Shown here piece after piece: positions 62,198 through 64,000 of a stretch of 64,000 bases of DNA. Source of the stretch: Psychromonas arctica DSM 14288 (GTDB lineage: Bacteria; Pseudomonadota; Gammaproteobacteria; Enterobacterales; Psychromonadaceae). The translations under genes and the position numbers were made by a program. Below the pieces are notes generated by a model. That model saw nothing but the letters and a program-made list of their open reading frames with translations. It made no database searches and had not been told where the DNA came from. Numbering within the stretch: the stretch's first letter is position 1; every line of letters begins with the position of its first letter. Location of the stretch: contig NZ_AXWP01000026.1 of assembly GCF_000482725.1 (NCBI RefSeq), forward strand, positions 1 through 64,000, given 5' to 3'.

Positions 62198-63907
62198 ATG
62201 TCCTTCAATGCTGACAAAAATAACAAAATAAAACTCCTTGTTGACGATACACTATTAATTTTAATCATGGCTACCTTAGCCTGCTGTGGTTTGATTTACG
62301 AATATCTTTTATCCCATTATTCAGCTCGAATTTTAGGCAGTGTTGAAACGGTTATTTATGCCATCATCGGGATCATGATAGTGTCTATGGGCTTGGGAGC
62401 GTTTGCTGCAAAAAGAATAAAGGATGCATTTCAAGGGTTTGTGGTATTAGAGTTAATCGTTGCATTGATCGGTTGCAGTGCAACGTTGTTAATTGCTTCG
62501 GTGATCGGTTTTAGTCAAACCTTGCCACAAATTATCGCTGATACCTATCAAATACCTAATGATGTATTAGTGAATGGCGATTTTCTATCAACGCTAAGTT
62601 GGATAAGCCTGCAACTACCTTACCTCTTTGCATTTATTCTGGGCTTTTTAATTGGCATGGAAATCCCCTTAATTGCGCGTATTCGAGAGACAGTTTACGG
62701 TCATCACCTCGCCCATAATGCAGGGACTATTTACGGTGCCGACTATATTGGAGCTGGTATAGGCGCGGCTATCTGGGTATTGTTCATGCTGAAAATAGAA
62801 ATCAGCCAAGCAGCAGCATTAACTGCGTCATTAAACCTTATCGCAGGTTTCATCTTTTTAGTTCGCTTCAGAAGCTATCTTCGTTTTAAAGTTAAACTGA
62901 TCCTAGGGCATGTGTTGTTAGGGCTGTTAATTGTATTAATTTTTGTTTCTGGAGGGCATTGGCAAAAGCAAATGCAAAATATGTTGTATTTAGATAAGGT
63001 GGTTTATCAAACGCAGACACCCTATCAGAATCTAGTTTTTACTGAGCGTCTTCTAGGCGGTGGTTATGAACCTATTTATAATTTCTATATTAATGGTCGA
63101 TTACAGTTTTCGAGTTTAGATGAACATATTTATCACGAATTTTTAGTGCACCCTGCGATGTTGGCGTCTGCACGTCATGACAGTGTTTTGATCATTGGTG
63201 GGGGTGATGGTCTGGCGTTAAGAGAAGTACAAAAATGGAAACCTACCGACATTACTCTAATTGACCTTGACCCTAACTTAGTCGCTTTGTTTAAACAACC
63301 TGAGCAATTTTTGCCTCCTCATTTAAGCAGCAAGATCAAGTCGTTAACACTGGATAGTTTTAATCAACCAGGTGTTGAAGTGATTCATGATGATGCTTTT
63401 ATTGCGATTGATCGCTTGTTAGCTGCTAACACTCACTTCGATACGATTATTGTAGATTTACCGGATCCTAGCCATCCTGATCTAAATAAATTGTACAGTG
63501 TGAATTTTTATTACCGATTACAGCATTTATTAAATGGTGATGGTGCGATTGTAGTTCAATCTACATCGCCATTTCATGCAAAGTCTGCCTTTATTTCAAT
63601 CGGAAAAACCTTGCAGCAAGCGGGCTACCAAACTCAACAATATCATCAAAATGTACCTTCATTTGGAGAGTGGGGGTGGACCATTGCAAGTAAAACTGGG
63701 TTGCCTCCTTTACAACGATTATCTGCATTCAATGATATTGATGTTTCAACAAAATGGTTAACGTTGCCGTTATTAACGGGGTCATTTGTATTTAATAAAG
63801 ATTTTTATGCAGATAAAGCAAATATCAAAATTAATTATTTAGGCAGTAATGCTTTATATCAATACCATCAACAGGCTTGGGAGGTTGAAACAGAGTTTTC
63901 TAATTAA
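62198..63907 (+). CDS. Membrane-fused spermidine-synthase-like aminopropyltransferase
   Basis: The 569-residue protein has seven or so N-terminal hydrophobic segments (about 15-255) and a C-terminal spermidine-synthase (SpeE) Rossmann domain. That domain shows GGGDGLALREVQKW for the decarboxylated SAM pocket, TLIDLDPNL, and the gatekeeper region IIVDLPDPSHPDLNKLYS with the catalytic Asp. It would move an aminopropyl group, but the amine substrate is unknown and may be membrane-located. The ATG at 62198 lies after a terminator hairpin that covers the longer frame's start at 62168; no strong ribosome site is visible. It follows DUF350, the common partner of such fusions. Confidence 0.88.
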   Translation: MSFNADKNNKIKLLVDDTLLILIMATLACCGLIYEYLLSHYSARILGSVETVIYAIIGIMIVSMGLGAFAAKRIKDAFQGFVVLELIVALIGCSATLLIASVIGFSQTLPQIIADTYQIPNDVLVNGDFLSTLSWISLQLPYLFAFILGFLIGMEIPLIARIRETVYGHHLAHNAGTIYGADYIGAGIGAAIWVLFMLKIEISQAAALTASLNLIAGFIFLVRFRSYLRFKVKLILGHVLLGLLIVLIFVSGGHWQKQMQNMLYLDKVVYQTQTPYQNLVFTERLLGGGYEPIYNFYINGRLQFSSLDEHIYHEFLVHPAMLASARHDSVLIIGGGDGLALREVQKWKPTDITLIDLDPNLVALFKQPEQFLPPHLSSKIKSLTLDSFNQPGVEVIHDDAFIAIDRLLAANTHFDTIIVDLPDPSHPDLNKLYSVNFYYRLQHLLNGDGAIVVQSTSPFHAKSAFISIGKTLQQAGYQTQQYHQNVPSFGEWGWTIASKTGLPPLQRLSAFNDIDVSTKWLTLPLLTGSFVFNKDFYADKANIKINYLGSNALYQYHQQAWEVETEFSN

Positions 63908-64000
63908 GCGCTTCTATGTAGTTCAAGTTAGCTTATTTTTAACACTTTTTGATGCAAGCTTTTTTATAAGGTCTCAATCTATTAGTTTAATATACGCTTG
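63908..64000. other. Right end of window, no feature
   Basis: The 93 bases after the last stop are AT-rich with two T-runs. AGCTT and AAGCTT (around 63929 and 63957) could form a weak terminator before the T-run at 63959-63965. No gene is seen. Confidence 0.4.

Noticed and set aside
1-64000. CRISPR arrays, tRNA or rRNA genes, prophage or defence islands
   Set aside because: No regularly spaced palindromic repeats with unique spacers, no cloverleaf-type sequences and no phage structural or known defence proteins were seen in any frame.

Overview
The window reads as chromosomal DNA of a low-GC, Gram-negative marine gammaproteobacterium. The KDO/lipid A block comEC-msbA-lpxK-ycaR-kdsB, an 882-residue PepN, a PatZ-type acetyltransferase, DUF2062 next to comEC and many c-di-GMP and two-component proteins fit a Psychromonas/Moritella/Vibrio-like lineage. 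Psychromonas is my guess from gene content and composition; no search was run. Most of the window is ordinary core and accessory metabolism, with no prophage, CRISPR array, rRNA or tRNA gene that I can see.

Layout. 1-1.6 kb: the C-terminal end of an IS66 transposase cut by the window edge, an FNT channel and a 25-bp tandem repeat. 1.6-5.9 kb: a hybrid histidine kinase divergent from a REC-GGDEF diguanylate cyclase, which is followed by a 72-residue protein that looks like an isolated histidine-kinase DHp/H-box domain. 6.1-13.4 kb: a run of stress-type genes (GH13 branching-like enzyme, KGG/Rho_N-like small protein, large-subunit catalase with C-terminal DJ-1-like domain, helical ferritin-like protein, SDR, DJ-1/PfpI protein, and a 52-residue YqaE/Pmp3 membrane peptide). 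13.6-20.6 kb: glucose handling, with membrane PQQ glucose dehydrogenase convergent to a four-gene glucose-type ABC importer. 20.6-26.9 kb: a decayed REP-type transposase, an LtaS/MdoB-like phosphoglycerol transferase, and small genes including a BLUF photoreceptor, a VOC protein and a CsaA/YgjH-type tRNA-binding protein.

26.9-36.6 kb: a Bcr/CflA exporter divergent from a MarR repressor over two 18-bp palindromes, a RecQ-like helicase, a Cof phosphatase, a GGDEF-EAL protein and GlgX. 36.6-46.3 kb: a 27-bp tandem array that begins inside the glgX 3' end, a broken ChrR-type cupin, PhyH dioxygenase, a MocR regulator divergent from DUF1127-LysE, HAD dehalogenase, MDR oxidoreductase, LysR, a polytopic HExxH protein and MATE. 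46.6-64 kb: patZ, pepN, an outer-membrane barrel, DUF2062, the comEC-msbA-lpxK-ycaR-kdsB run, then a lipoprotein, a double-DUF350 membrane protein and a membrane-fused spermidine-synthase-like protein.

The observations most worth following are the stand-alone DHp protein in the c-di-GMP locus, a cysteine in the catalase at the position that cross-links to the haem tyrosine in Neurospora CAT-1, the lipoprotein/DUF350/aminopropyltransferase cluster, the twin MarR palindromes, and several short tandem arrays that begin inside or just after gene 3' ends. I did not find a clearly new defence or mobile system. Start codons were re-chosen in many genes from visible Shine-Dalgarno sequences.
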